The notes beneath the pieces were generated by a model. The model did not search any database, was not told the DNA's origin, and saw only the letters and a program-made list of their open reading frames with translations. A stretch of 64,000 nt of DNA from Njordibacter sp905182035 (GTDB taxonomy: Bacteria; Pseudomonadota; Gammaproteobacteria; Pseudomonadales; Balneatricaceae), in assembly GCF_047730075.1 (NCBI RefSeq), contig NZ_CP159831.1, forward strand, positions 248,001 through 312,000, read 5' to 3'. Shown here piece after piece: positions 53,639 to 63,460 of the stretch; the first letter of the stretch is position 1; each line of letters starts with the position of its first letter. The translations under genes were made by a program, and so were the position numbers.

Positions 53639-54597
53639 TAAGCGCTCCTTGCAGATAATAGTTGGCTAATGTGCTGCATCAGGACAGCGGCAATGTTAGA
53701 ACCCGTTTGGTCATCAATCTCACGGATGCAGGTAGGACTAGTGACGTTGATTTCAGTGAGACTATCACCAATGACGTCAAGACCTGCAAAATGGATTTCT
53801 TTAGCCCTAAGTGTGGGGCCTATTTGTTCGCAGATCCAGCGATCACGATCGGTCAGCAGTCTAGCAACACCAGAACCACCGGCGGCTAAGTTGCCACGTG
53901 TCTCACCAGAAGAAGGGATGCGTGCTAATACGTGATCTACGGGGTAGCCGTTAATCATTAAGATGCGCTTGTCGCCATCTTTAATTTCTGGCAAATAACG
54001 TTGAGCCATAATTTGTTGTCGACCAAACTCAGTAAGGGTTTCAATAATCACATTAAGGTTAGGTTCGCCCTTACGTGCTCGAAAAATAGAGGCACCACCC
54101 ATACCATCAAGGGGCTTAAAAATCACATCCTCATGATGAGCATGAAACGCTTTAAGTACCTTAGCATCGCTGGCTACCAGTACCTCTGGGCAGCATTCAG
54201 GGAATTGCGTGGCGAATAGCTTCTCGTTGCAGTCGCGCAAGCTTTGGGGCTTGTTGATAATTAAAGCGCCAGCGTCTTCAGCTTGACTCAATAAATAGGT
54301 AGTGTGCAAAAACTGTGTATCAAAAGGTGGGTCTTTGCGCATTAAGATGACGTCAAGGTTGCCCAGTGGCAGCACTTGTTGCTGGCCTATTTCGTAAAAA
54401 TTATTTGGCTCTCGCATCACCCTTAGCTGGGACATCAGTCCTATAGCGACGCCTTGTTCTGCGTACAGGTGCTGTGGCTCCATATAAAACAATTCCCATC
54501 CTAAATCTTGTGCGGCCCACAACATGGCTAGGGAGCTGTCTTTCTTGTAGCTGATGTGATGGATTGGGTCCATGACAATGCCAAGGCGTATGGTCAT
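53638..54597 (-). CDS. gshB: Glutathione synthetase
   Basis: ATP-grasp ligase joining glycine to gamma-glutamylcysteine. The 319 aa contain IRLGIVMDPIHHISYKKD at the start, the ATP-binding DVIFKPLDGMGGASIFR loop, PEIKDGDKRILMING and the C-terminal INVTSPTCIREID metal/ATP segment. It is part of rsmE-gshB-yqgE-ruvX. Confidence 0.97.
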   Translation of the reverse strand: MTIRLGIVMDPIHHISYKKDSSLAMLWAAQDLGWELFYMEPQHLYAEQGVAIGLMSQLRVMREPNNFYEIGQQQVLPLGNLDVILMRKDPPFDTQFLHTTYLLSQAEDAGALIINKPQSLRDCNEKLFATQFPECCPEVLVASDAKVLKAFHAHHEDVIFKPLDGMGGASIFRARKGEPNLNVIIETLTEFGRQQIMAQRYLPEIKDGDKRILMINGYPVDHVLARIPSSGETRGNLAAGGSGVARLLTDRDRWICEQIGPTLRAKEIHFAGLDVIGDSLTEINVTSPTCIREIDDQTGSNIAAVLMQHISQLLSARSA

Positions 54598-54623
54598 CTG
54601 TTCTATGTCTCAGTTAATGGGCG

Positions 54624-55349
54624 TTAAAGGTCGCCCCAAGTATACTGCAGCAAGGTTAAGGCTGCTAAGGGTGCTGTTTCTGCACGGAGTATACGTGGTC
54701 CTAAACTTAATCCAGTATAGCCCTGTGTTTGGGCTTGCTCAACTTCCTGTTGAGTTAATCCACCTTCTGGGCCAATGAGTAAGGCGCAACTAGAGGGTGT
54801 TGCTTGTGATGCTAAGGGTTTAGTTTGGTGGGGGTGCAATACTAACTTAGCTTCGGTTCGAGTGTTTTGTGTCCATGACTCCAAAGCTTCTGGCTCGTGG
54901 ATGCAAGGTACATCGATACGCCCGCTTTGTTCACAGGCGCTAATAGCAATTTGCTGCCAATGGGCAATGCGCTTAGTTTGGCGCTGGTGGTCGAGCTTAA
55001 CCTCACAGCGGCTGCTAAAAAGAGGAGTGATTTCATTCACTCCAAGCTCAGTGGCTTTTTGAATAACATAGTCCATGCGTTCGCCACGGCACATGACCTG
55101 ACCTAAGTGGGTATGTAATGGAGAGGTTGGGGGGCCAGCTAGGGGTGCGCTCAAAAACACGCTAACAGCCTTCTTACTAACGCTAGTAATGTGAGCACTT
55201 ACTTGCTCGCCAAGGTGATTAAAAAGGACTACTTCCTGTTTTTCCTGCATCCGAAGAACCTTGCCTACATAATGGCTGGCTGCTGCTTCAAGAACAATGG
55301 TTTGCTCTAATGGTAGCGGCTGCAGGATATGTAGGCGAGGTATGCGCAT
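54624..55349 (-). CDS. rsmE: 16S rRNA (uracil1498-N3)-methyltransferase RsmE
   Basis: SPOUT-class methyltransferase modifying U1498 of 16S rRNA. The 241 aa have an N-terminal PUA-like domain (RIPRLHILQPLPL to about 75) and a C-terminal knotted domain with KATELGVNEITPL, CEQSGR, LLIGPEGGLTQQEVEQA and LGPRILRAETA. It lies 3 nt after metK and 26 nt before gshB. Confidence 0.96.
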   Translation of the reverse strand: MRIPRLHILQPLPLEQTIVLEAAASHYVGKVLRMQEKQEVVLFNHLGEQVSAHITSVSKKAVSVFLSAPLAGPPTSPLHTHLGQVMCRGERMDYVIQKATELGVNEITPLFSSRCEVKLDHQRQTKRIAHWQQIAISACEQSGRIDVPCIHEPEALESWTQNTRTEAKLVLHPHQTKPLASQATPSSCALLIGPEGGLTQQEVEQAQTQGYTGLSLGPRILRAETAPLAALTLLQYTWGDL

Positions 55350-55352
55350 AGC

Positions 55353-56522
55353 TTATAAGCCGGCTGCCTTACGCAAAATTTCAGCTTTATCCGTGTATTC
55401 CCAAGTAAAGTTTGGGTTGTCACGGCCAAAGTGGCCATAGGCTGCAGTATCAAGGTATATAGGGCGCTTTAAATCTAACATTTCAACCAGACCTCCAGCG
55501 TTTAAGTTAAAGTGTTGACGTACTAAAGCTTCAATTTTTGCATCACTTATTTTGCCACTGCCAAAGGTATTAAGGCTAATGGAAGTTGGCTCTGCTACAC
55601 CAATGGCGTAGGAGATTTGAATTTCACAACGCTCAGCTAAACCGGCGGCAACAATATTCTTAGCCACATAGCGACCCGCGTAGGCCGCACTGCGGTCTAC
55701 CTTAGAAGGGTCTTTGCCAGAGAATGCACCGCCACCATGGCGAGCCATACCGCCGTAAGTATCAACAATGATTTTACGGCCGGTTAAACCACAATCACCC
55801 ACTGGGCCACCAATTACAAAATTACCCGTTGGGTTAATGTGGTATTGAGTGTCTTCCGTGAGCCAATGGGCTGGAATGACAGGGCGAATAATATGCTCCA
55901 TCACGGCAGTGCGAAGGCTCTCTAAATCGATATCGGCGCTATGCTGGGTGGAAACTACTACGGCGTCTATAGATAAAGGTTTGCCATCGCTACCATAACG
56001 GAAAGTCAGCTGGCTTTTAGCGTCTGGACGTAACCAAGGCAAGGTGCCGTCTTTACGTACTTTGGCCTGTTGTTGCATTAAACGATGGGCGTAATGAATG
56101 GGCGCAGGCATGAGGCTTTCAGTTTCATTACTGGCATAGCCAAACATTAGGCCCTGGTCGCCAGCACCTTGTTCTTTGTTGCTATCAGCGCTTTCATCTA
56201 CGCCCATAGCAATGTCGGAAGATTGCTTGCCAATGGCGTTTAGAATAGCACATGACGCACCATCAAAACCCATATCAGAAGAGGTGTAGCCGATGTCTGT
56301 TATGACTTTGCGCACCAATTCTTCGATATCTACCCAAGAGTTAGTGCGTACTTCACCAGCCACTAAAACCAAGCCAGTTTTAATGAGGGTTTCTACAGCA
56401 ACACGGGATTCGGGGTCTTTTTCCAGCATGGCATCAAGGATGGCATCAGAAATTTGATCGGCGATTTTATCAGGGTGTCCTTCGGACACTGATTCGGAGG
56501 TAAATAGAGTGTATTGGTTCAT
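55353..56522 (-). CDS. metK: S-adenosylmethionine synthetase
   Basis: Forms SAM from methionine and ATP. The 389-aa enzyme begins NQYTLFTSESVSEGHPDK and has the hexapeptide GAGDQG and the GGGAFSGKDPSKVDRS P-loop-like motif. I prefer the ATG at 56522 because GAGG is 7 nt upstream. The ATG at 56528 sits almost on top of that site. No SAM riboswitch was recognised in the 5' region. Confidence 0.97.
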   Translation of the reverse strand: MNQYTLFTSESVSEGHPDKIADQISDAILDAMLEKDPESRVAVETLIKTGLVLVAGEVRTNSWVDIEELVRKVITDIGYTSSDMGFDGASCAILNAIGKQSSDIAMGVDESADSNKEQGAGDQGLMFGYASNETESLMPAPIHYAHRLMQQQAKVRKDGTLPWLRPDAKSQLTFRYGSDGKPLSIDAVVVSTQHSADIDLESLRTAVMEHIIRPVIPAHWLTEDTQYHINPTGNFVIGGPVGDCGLTGRKIIVDTYGGMARHGGGAFSGKDPSKVDRSAAYAGRYVAKNIVAAGLAERCEIQISYAIGVAEPTSISLNTFGSGKISDAKIEALVRQHFNLNAGGLVEMLDLKRPIYLDTAAYGHFGRDNPNFTWEYTDKAEILRKAAGL

Positions 56523-56945
56523 AACCATGCCTCGTAATTGAATACTAATCGATGCTTTACGGACATCGTTAGCAGTGACTTAATTACCAGCCTAGAACAT
56601 TGTTCTGGCGAGTGCCTTTGGTTCTGCGTAGGTTGCAAAACCAAACGCATTATAGGCTATTGATATATAGATTGTATAGTTTATTAACACCACTGGTGCG
56701 GGTTTGATGTGGCTTAATATGCTTGTTTTTTGGCGCTGGGAACATACCCCCCTAATCTGCTGTCCATAATGCTCTTTTTTTAACGAGGTTTGCAATGGAG
56801 CAATAAACACCTATACTTTTCAGAGCTTTATGAGCAACGCTCTAGCAAAAAGATAATTAGAAGTGCCGCTCTCTAATAATTATCATGAGGCCGTGTGGCC
56901 CTATGAGTGGATTGGTAGTGGCGATAGAACTGAGTGCATAAGCAG
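56523..56945. other. Divergent intergenic region metK / DksA-like
   Basis: A 423-bp gene-free region that must carry promoters for metK (minus) and the DksA-like gene (plus). A perfect TATAAT on the minus strand at 56649-56654 is a candidate metK -10 box, without a good -35. The rest is AT-rich with no repeat, tRNA or riboswitch that I can identify. Confidence 0.5.
56649..56654 (-). promoter_or_regulatory. metK: Candidate metK -10 box
   Basis: The minus strand reads TATAAT about 127 bp upstream of the preferred metK start. The hexamer 17 nt further upstream is a poor -35, so an activator or an extended leader may be involved. Confidence 0.3.
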
Positions 56946-57284
56946 ATGGAGAAAATGCAAATCGATAGTTTCAGGCAACAGTTGCTTCAACTGCAGTCAG
57001 AACTCATGAATCTAAGCAGCACGTCTGTTGACGCGGCAAAGCCCGTGGAACTGGACCAGGCGACTATTGGCAGGCTCACTAGAATGGACGCCATGCGGGC
57101 GCAAAGTATGGCAATTGAAACAAAGGTGCGGCGCCAACATCAACTGTTAAGAGTAGAGGGCGCGTTGCAGCGAATAACCACTGGCGATTATGGTGTATGT
57201 CTAACCTGTGGGGAAGAGATGAACATACGCAGATTAGAAGTTGATCCTTCTTACACGCAGTGCATAAAGTGCGCAGATAAATAA
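56946..57284 (+). CDS. DksA/TraR-family C4 zinc-finger protein
   Basis: A 112-aa protein with an N-terminal coiled-coil segment (MEKMQIDSFRQQLLQLQSEL) and a C-terminal zinc finger CLTC...CIKC, preceded by TGDYGVCLTCGEEM. The family binds the RNA polymerase secondary channel. The coiled-coil tip region DQATIGRLTRMDAMRAQSM resembles short DksA-like proteins rather than DksA itself, which is about 150 aa. The start is uncertain: GTG 56934, ATG 56946 and ATG 56955 are in frame, and none has an ideal ribosome site. Confidence 0.85.
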   Translation: MEKMQIDSFRQQLLQLQSELMNLSSTSVDAAKPVELDQATIGRLTRMDAMRAQSMAIETKVRRQHQLLRVEGALQRITTGDYGVCLTCGEEMNIRRLEVDPSYTQCIKCADK

Positions 57285-57482
57285 TTGATGTCGTCACCAC
57301 CAGCAAACTCAATCCATACCACCTAGCAGTTATACTCGAACTGCCTGATTATTCCGTTGTTGTGTATAGTAATAATAATTTAGCTACAACAGTGGTGGGT
57401 GAGCTAGTGAGTTATTTGCAAAGGGGTTTCGCCTGATCATACATTGGGCCTTGGCGCTGTATGTTAAAAGGAAGTGAATAGA

Positions 57483-58076
57483 ATGGCAGATCAAAAAACC
57501 ATTGCCGCCTATAACGGCCAAGTGGATACTTATCTAAAAATGGTTGGTGAGTTGGACGTAGATCCGATATTGCTGCGTTTTATCGACCGGCTTAAGGTCA
57601 GTGACTATGTGCTGGATTTGGGTTGCGGTCCGGCTCTGGCTTCTGCGGTTATGCGTGACAAAGGATTATGTGTGGATCCTGTTGATGCGGCTGAAGCGAT
57701 GGTGAAGTTGGCCAATGACAAGTTCAATATAGGTGCTCGGCAGGCGCAATTTAGCGATATTGATGCTACTGAGATCTATCATGGAGTGTGGGCCAATTTC
57801 AGTTTATTACATGCGCAGCCTCAAGACTTGGCCGCTATATTGTTGGCCTTACATCGTGCATTGAAGCCACAAGGCGTGTTGCACTTAGGTATGAAGCTTG
57901 GCCAAGGCTCAAGGCGCGACAAGTATGGTCGTTATTATGCCTACTACTCTCAAGCTGAATTTGAAGCTCATCTCAAGGGCGCAGGCTTTAGCATTGAGCA
58001 TATAGAATTGGGTGAAGCTTTGGGCATGGCCGGGGATATGGAACCTTGGATCGTGTTGACAGGTGTAGCCAAATAA
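57483..58076 (+). CDS. Class I SAM-dependent methyltransferase
   Basis: A 197-aa methyltransferase. The SAM motif I is VLDLGCGPALASAVM, the acidic motif follows in VDPVDAAEAMV, and the post-I region is FSLLHAQPQDLAAILLALHRALKPQG. The substrate is unknown. AAGGA lies 10 nt before the ATG at 57483, and an earlier GTG overlaps the site. It stands alone between the DksA-like gene and convergent DapA-like gene. UbiE/tellurite-resistance-like methyltransferases are the nearest broad class. Confidence 0.88.
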   Translation: MADQKTIAAYNGQVDTYLKMVGELDVDPILLRFIDRLKVSDYVLDLGCGPALASAVMRDKGLCVDPVDAAEAMVKLANDKFNIGARQAQFSDIDATEIYHGVWANFSLLHAQPQDLAAILLALHRALKPQGVLHLGMKLGQGSRRDKYGRYYAYYSQAEFEAHLKGAGFSIEHIELGEALGMAGDMEPWIVLTGVAK

Positions 58077-58141
58077 AGGGCTACATGTGTTGCTGGATTA
58101 CCTGTAACACGATTACGCATGACCTACCCTTAGAACATGGC

Positions 58142-59011
58142 CTATCCCAAAGGCGCAAGCGCCCGTTGGAGCTCGGCGTATTGCTCAGGGTTTAAAGGGC
58201 GTAGGGGGCGGCGTACATCGCCACCGTCAAAACCGCGCATACGGGCAGCAGCTTTAACGCAAGGGATATAATCATGGGTCCAAATATGCAGCAGGGACGG
58301 CAGCATTTTTTGCCATAGGGCTTGGGCTTGAGCGTGTTGGCCAGTAGTTGCTAATTGCCATAGTTGTACAGCTTCATAGGGCATGTAGTTTGCGCCACCC
58401 CAGATGCAGCCATGGGCACCTGCCAAAATGGCGTACAGGGTGATGGGGTCGGCACCGTTGAGGACCTTGTGCCCGGCTTGTAAATAGAGCTGGTGTTGGG
58501 TTAAATCACCAGAACTGTCTTTAATGTAGGCAAAGTTTGGCAGTTGGCTGAGTCGTTTGTACAAAGGTAACGAAATGCCAATGCCGGTGGCTTGGGGAAT
58601 GTTATAACCCACGATGTCGATATTTAAGGCGCTATCTAGCGCTGCGTAAAATTCAAATAAACCATCGTCGTCTTGGGGGCCTTCCAGGTAAGGTGGTAGG
58701 ATCATTAAGGCATCGGCGCCTAAGTCTTGGGCCTTTTTGCTGCGTTCAATGACTTCGTCCATGTTCAGGGCCGAAGTTTGACAAATGATGTTAGCCCGAC
58801 CAGCAATGCGCGGGCAAGCCAGTTCAAATAAACGATCACATTCGGCCGCCGTCAGATAGGGGTGCTGGCCTGTACCCGAACCCAGTACTAGGCCATGAAC
58901 GCCGGCGTCTAGATAGGTATCCACCAATTCTACCCAGCGCTGATAATCAATACTGCCATCTGCCTTGTGAGGGGTTTGCATGGCTAAATTAATGCCTTTT
59001 AGGTCTGTCAT
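58142..59011 (-). CDS. DapA-family Schiff-base lyase/aldolase
   Basis: A 289-aa TIM-barrel protein. The Schiff-base lysine is in FAYIKDSSGD and the catalytic Tyr is in GYNIPQATG. The usual GTTGE(S) loop is altered to GSGTGQHPYLT, so it is unlikely to be the essential dihydrodipicolinate synthase. Family members include N-acetylneuraminate lyase, keto-deoxy sugar acid enzymes and the 1-pyrroline-4-hydroxy-2-carboxylate deaminase of hydroxyproline catabolism. It lies 34 nt downstream of a TMADH-type flavoenzyme in one transcript, so an imino-acid or N-methyl substrate is possible. Confidence 0.85.
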   Translation of the reverse strand: MTDLKGINLAMQTPHKADGSIDYQRWVELVDTYLDAGVHGLVLGSGTGQHPYLTAAECDRLFELACPRIAGRANIICQTSALNMDEVIERSKKAQDLGADALMILPPYLEGPQDDDGLFEFYAALDSALNIDIVGYNIPQATGIGISLPLYKRLSQLPNFAYIKDSSGDLTQHQLYLQAGHKVLNGADPITLYAILAGAHGCIWGGANYMPYEAVQLWQLATTGQHAQAQALWQKMLPSLLHIWTHDYIPCVKAAARMRGFDGGDVRRPLRPLNPEQYAELQRALAPLG

Positions 59012-59045
59012 AATGGCCTCCAGAAAGTGTGATAAATTGTGTAGG

Positions 59046-61031
59046 CTAAATGCTCAGGCCAAGTTTCCGGCCTTCATGAAAGGCAAATGGCGCTTGCCGC
59101 GGCGCTACGCAATCGCCAATGGCATGGTAGTGATGGTTCAATTCAGCCAGCGCTAGTTCCAGCTCGTTAAAGGCCATATTAGTGGTGGCCACGACTAAGG
59201 CGCTAGAGCTAACTCGAGTACTGGTATGATCCAACATACTGGTAACGGTAGCGCCGTCCCCATGCCACTGGCTGATTACAGACTCCACCATAAATATTGC
59301 GCCACCTTGCTTTAGCTTGGCCCTGAGGTCAAGATCGGCGGTGGTGCGAGACAACTCTTTGCCTACATACGCATCCGGTGTAACGATGGTGAGCTGGTGG
59401 CCTTTGTCCAGTAGGTACATGGCTGTGCCCAAACCGCGCCAGTTGCCGCCTTCATCCAGTATGATCACCTGTTTGCCAAGAGTCGCCTGCTTACACAGTA
59501 CTTCTTCTACCGTATATACCTTGTGATCCAGCCCGGGCATGGCTTCTACGTGCCCTAGCCACCGCTGGCGTGCTAAACCGTCGGCTAAGGACCCCGTGGC
59601 TAGGATGACCTCATCGGCGCCAACATTGATGACATCTGCCGCATCCATGTACTTGTTGAAATTGACCGTTACAGCTAGCTTGTTTAATTGTGTTTGATAC
59701 CAGTCCAATAGCTCCAATATCTGGCCTCGGCGTGGGGTTAATCCGGCCAGTCGAAACTGGCCACCAAGTTGTGGTGAAGCTTCGCACAATGTGACCTGAT
59801 GGCCTCGCTCAGCGGCCACTCGGGCACATTCTAAACCAGCGGGCCCAGCGCCCACGACTAACACTGTCTTTGGTTTGCTGGAGGCCACAAAACGATCGCC
59901 ACCCCATTGATGTTCGCGCCCAGCCGATGGGTTAACTAGACAAGAAATCCAATAGTCACGGGAGCGTCGCCCCCAACACATCTGATTGCAAGAAATGCAG
60001 CCACGAATGTCTTGCTCGCGATTGTCGCGGGCCTTGTTGGCCAAGTGGGGATCGGCAATCTGTCCGCGCACAATGGAGGTTAAGTCGGCGGCGCCACTGG
60101 CGATCACATAGTCGGCGTTCTCCGGGGTGCGAATGTGGCTTTCACAGGTAACTAGCGCATGTTGCAGAACTTGTTTAACGGCATTAGAGAGGTTGGTGCC
60201 TAGTTTTTCGCCGTGCACAAAGGTTGGCATTAGAACATCGTAGTCAAGATAACCACCAGTGCCGCACGTGACGTAGTGCATGTGTTGGTGTTGATCGTGA
60301 ATGCGGACAATTTCTAATAGATTCTCTAAGCTTAGGTCATGGCGGGTGCGTTCAGAATGGCTGATAGCCAAACCAATGATGAAGTTGGGCCCACAGGCGT
60401 TGCGAATACCTTCCATCAAGAGCTTACTAAAACGCATGCGGTTTTCCAAGCTGCCGCCCCATTCATCGGTGCGCAGGTTAGACCAAGGGGTCCAAAACTG
60501 TTCGATGAGTCCGTGGTAATTGGCAAATAACTCTATACCGTCAAAACCAGAGGCCTGGCAACGTTTGGCAGCCTTAATAAAGCCATCAATAGTGTCTTCA
60601 ATTTGGGCTTGGTTCATGGCATGGCTGCCATCGGAGTCATGGTAGGAGGGCCGGCCCGAAGGTGACCAGTTGGGTTCAAATGATAGGTCTGCATCGCCAT
60701 GTTGGCCAACATGATAGAGCTGCTGAATCATCACCGTACCGTGAGCTTGGCAGGCTTGAACGATGGCCTTAAAAGGCTCGATGACGGCATCGTCTTGGGC
60801 TAAAAAATTACCACGAGTCAACACTGCACATGCATGTACAGGCATGGGTTCAACCACAATCATGGCTGCTCCACCCATAGCGCGCTCTTCGTAATAAGCC
60901 CGGTGTTGCTCGCCAGGTAATCCCTGTACAGACATGTTGGCCGTGTGGGCTCCAAACACAATGCGGTTTTTAAGGGTTTTATGACCTAGTTGGATGGGGC
61001 TAAAGAGATGCGAACGCTGACTTGATGGCAT
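59046..61031 (-). CDS. NADH:flavin oxidoreductase of the TMADH/FadH/DgcA class
   Basis: A 661-aa iron-sulfur flavoprotein. It has an OYE-like FMN barrel (about 1-340), with GFDGIELFANYHGLIEQF and RTDEWGGSLENRMRF. A [4Fe-4S] motif near 345 reads CISCNQMC followed by Cys 12 residues later. C-terminal FAD/NAD domains carry VLVVGAGPAGLECARVAAERG. The architecture equals trimethylamine dehydrogenase, 2,4-dienoyl-CoA reductase and the dimethylglycine or N-methylproline demethylases. The HGLIEQFW variant in place of the reductase-type AHGYL favours a demethylase-like enzyme, which is inference. First gene of a two-gene operon with the DapA-like lyase. Confidence 0.9.
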   Translation of the reverse strand: MPSSQRSHLFSPIQLGHKTLKNRIVFGAHTANMSVQGLPGEQHRAYYEERAMGGAAMIVVEPMPVHACAVLTRGNFLAQDDAVIEPFKAIVQACQAHGTVMIQQLYHVGQHGDADLSFEPNWSPSGRPSYHDSDGSHAMNQAQIEDTIDGFIKAAKRCQASGFDGIELFANYHGLIEQFWTPWSNLRTDEWGGSLENRMRFSKLLMEGIRNACGPNFIIGLAISHSERTRHDLSLENLLEIVRIHDQHQHMHYVTCGTGGYLDYDVLMPTFVHGEKLGTNLSNAVKQVLQHALVTCESHIRTPENADYVIASGAADLTSIVRGQIADPHLANKARDNREQDIRGCISCNQMCWGRRSRDYWISCLVNPSAGREHQWGGDRFVASSKPKTVLVVGAGPAGLECARVAAERGHQVTLCEASPQLGGQFRLAGLTPRRGQILELLDWYQTQLNKLAVTVNFNKYMDAADVINVGADEVILATGSLADGLARQRWLGHVEAMPGLDHKVYTVEEVLCKQATLGKQVIILDEGGNWRGLGTAMYLLDKGHQLTIVTPDAYVGKELSRTTADLDLRAKLKQGGAIFMVESVISQWHGDGATVTSMLDHTSTRVSSSALVVATTNMAFNELELALAELNHHYHAIGDCVAPRQAPFAFHEGRKLGLSI

Positions 61032-61452
61032 GGCTAAACTCGAAAAAGCGACTGTTGTATTAATATAGCTTTTGCTAAAGCAGAATAAAACGATATATTT
61101 TTATAAAATCATTAAATTATGTCATAACTTCTGGTTTTAGCCATTTTGCAACTCGATATTGAATATGGGTAATGCGGTACCGGGGCATGTTGGTAATTGG
61201 TCACGGCTTACTTTAAGGGCCAAGTTTGTCATGTCGCACGCTTCTCTAACTCGCACCCGACCCTTCAAGTGAGAGCGCTATTGGGTGCTATTGCTAGCGA
61301 AATATCCCCTGCTGGTTGAGATGAGCTATAAAATGTCGATTATTGCCGCAAGAATGTCTTATGTTGATTGTGTCTGAGGCCTGAGTAAGGGAAAATACAC
61401 ACCGTAAATTTGTTCCCGAATAGTGTATTTAACCTTTTAAAGGAAGCTTTCC
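61032..61452. other. Divergent intergenic region TMADH-like / tktA
   Basis: A 421-bp region without a gene. It contains promoters for the flavoenzyme operon (minus) and tktA (plus). The stretch at 61040-61130 is strongly AT-rich. AAAGGA 8 nt before the tktA ATG is its ribosome site. I see no repeat, RNA gene or recognisable operator. Confidence 0.5.
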
Positions 61453-63447
61453 ATGCCTACCCGTCGCGATTTAGCTAATGCCATCCGAGCCCTTAGTATG
61501 GACGCTGTCCAACAGGCTAATTCTGGTCATCCAGGAGCCCCTATGGGAATGGCTGATATCGCTGAAGTGTTATGGAATGACTTTATGAGCCATAACCCGG
61601 CTAATCCAGAATGGTTAAACCGTGACCGCTTTGTATTGTCTAACGGTCATGGCTCTATGTTGCTTTACTCATTGTTACACTTGAGTGGCTATGACTTATC
61701 CATTGATGATGTGAAAAATTTCCGTCAGCTGCACTCCAAGACAGCTGGCCACCCTGAATATGGCTACGCACCGGGCATTGAAACTACCACTGGTCCTCTA
61801 GGGCAGGGCATTACCAACGCCATTGGTATGGCTTTGGCAGAAAAAACCTTGGCTGCTCAGTTTAACCGCCCAGGCCACAATATTATCGATCACCACACCT
61901 ATACGTTCTTAGGCGATGGGTGTTTGATGGAAGGTGTGTCTCACGAAGCCTGTTCTTTAGCTGGAACCCTAGGCATAGGCAAACTTATTGCCTTTTATGA
62001 TGACAACGGTATTTCTATTGATGGTGAAGTAGAAGGTTGGTTTACCGACGATACTCCTAAGCGTTTTGAAGCTTATGGTTGGCAGGTTATTCCTGCCATT
62101 GATGGCCACGATGCCGACGCTTTGTTTGCTGCCATTGAAGCTGCCAAAGGTAATATCGATCAACCTACCTTAATTTGTTGTAAAACTATCATTGGTTTTG
62201 GTTCACCCAACAAAGAAGGCAAAGAAGATTGTCATGGAGCCCCATTAGGTGCTGACGAAATTACCTTAACCCGCAAAGAGCTTGGGTGGACCTATGGTGC
62301 GTTTGATATTCCTGCAGACATCTACGAAGAATGGAATGCCTGCGATGCTGGTGATGATGCCGAGCAGATTTGGAATCAGTCTTTTAATGCCTACCATCAG
62401 GCTCACCCAGAATTGGCAACTGAATTGTTACGTCGTGTAGCTGGTGATTTGCCAGCAGATTTTGAAGTTCAGGCCCAAACCTACGTTAAGCAGCTACAAG
62501 CTGAAGGTTCCAGCATTGCCAGTCGTAAAGCCTCACAAAATACTATTAATGCTTTTGGCCCTTTATTGCCAGAACTATTAGGTGGTTCAGCAGATCTTGC
62601 AGGCTCTAACTTGACTAAATGGTCTGGCACTAAAGCCATCAACAAAGACGATGCTAGTGGTAACTACGTATACTATGGTGTGCGTGAATTCGCCATGTCT
62701 GCCATGATGAACGGTATGGCATTACACGGTGGGTTTATTCCTTACGGCGCGACTTTTCTAGTGTTTATGGAATACGCGCGTAATGCCGTGCGGATGGCCG
62801 CACTGATGCGCCAGCGTGTGTTGTTTGTTTATACCCATGATTCCATTGGGTTGGGTGAAGATGGCCCAACGCACCAGCCTGTCGAACAAATTGCCAACCT
62901 ACGTTTAACCCCTCACTTAGATACATGGCGCCCATGTGACACGGTTGAATCTGCAGTGGCTTGGAAGACGTCTCTACAACGTACAGATGGCCCTTCAGCC
63001 TTGATTTTCTCGCGCCAAAATTTGCCACACCAGCAACGTAATGAAGCCCAGTTGGCCAATGTAGCTCGTGGAGGTTACATTTTACAAGACTGTGACGGCA
63101 CCCCAGAAGCTATCATTATTGCGACGGGTTCCGAAGTGGGTATCGCCCAACAAGCCACAGATGTCCTTACTACTCAAGGCCACAAAGTGCGTTTAGTTTC
63201 TTTGCCATGTACCGAATTGTTTGAGCGCCAAGATGCAACCTATCAGGCACAGGTTTTACCTTCCTCCGTTACCGCCCGCGTTGCCGTTGAAGCAGCCCAT
63301 GCGGATTACTGGTACAAGTATGTGGGTTTAGCTGGCAAAGTGATTGGTATGACAGATTTTGGTGCGTCTGCACCTGCTAATGAATTGTTTGAGATATATG
63401 GTTTCACAGTAGACAAGATTACTGCCACCGTAACTGAACTGTTGTAA
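61453..63447 (+). CDS. tktA: Transketolase
   Basis: Thiamine diphosphate enzyme of the pentose phosphate pathway. The 664 aa have the typical opening RRDLANAIRALSMDAVQQANSGHPGAPMG, the ThDP motif GDGCLMEG...YDDN, GVREFAMSAMMNGMALHGG and THDSIGLGEDGPTHQPVEQ. It is followed 13 nt later by an epd/gap gene, matching the tktA-epd-pgk-fba order of many gammaproteobacteria. Confidence 0.98.
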   Translation: MPTRRDLANAIRALSMDAVQQANSGHPGAPMGMADIAEVLWNDFMSHNPANPEWLNRDRFVLSNGHGSMLLYSLLHLSGYDLSIDDVKNFRQLHSKTAGHPEYGYAPGIETTTGPLGQGITNAIGMALAEKTLAAQFNRPGHNIIDHHTYTFLGDGCLMEGVSHEACSLAGTLGIGKLIAFYDDNGISIDGEVEGWFTDDTPKRFEAYGWQVIPAIDGHDADALFAAIEAAKGNIDQPTLICCKTIIGFGSPNKEGKEDCHGAPLGADEITLTRKELGWTYGAFDIPADIYEEWNACDAGDDAEQIWNQSFNAYHQAHPELATELLRRVAGDLPADFEVQAQTYVKQLQAEGSSIASRKASQNTINAFGPLLPELLGGSADLAGSNLTKWSGTKAINKDDASGNYVYYGVREFAMSAMMNGMALHGGFIPYGATFLVFMEYARNAVRMAALMRQRVLFVYTHDSIGLGEDGPTHQPVEQIANLRLTPHLDTWRPCDTVESAVAWKTSLQRTDGPSALIFSRQNLPHQQRNEAQLANVARGGYILQDCDGTPEAIIIATGSEVGIAQQATDVLTTQGHKVRLVSLPCTELFERQDATYQAQVLPSSVTARVAVEAAHADYWYKYVGLAGKVIGMTDFGASAPANELFEIYGFTVDKITATVTELL

Positions 63448-63460
63448 CGAGTTCATTATC

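Noticed and set aside
56523..56945. SAM riboswitch upstream of metK
   Set aside because: I found no conserved core or stem arrangement of a known SAM riboswitch class, only a possible -10 box.
58077..58141. Terminator between the methyltransferase and DapA-like genes
   Set aside because: Only a 5-bp imperfect repeat without a U tract is present.
58142..59011. Essential lysine-pathway dapA
   Set aside because: The conserved GTTGE loop is replaced and the gene is operonic with a TMADH-type flavoenzyme, so a catabolic lyase is preferred.
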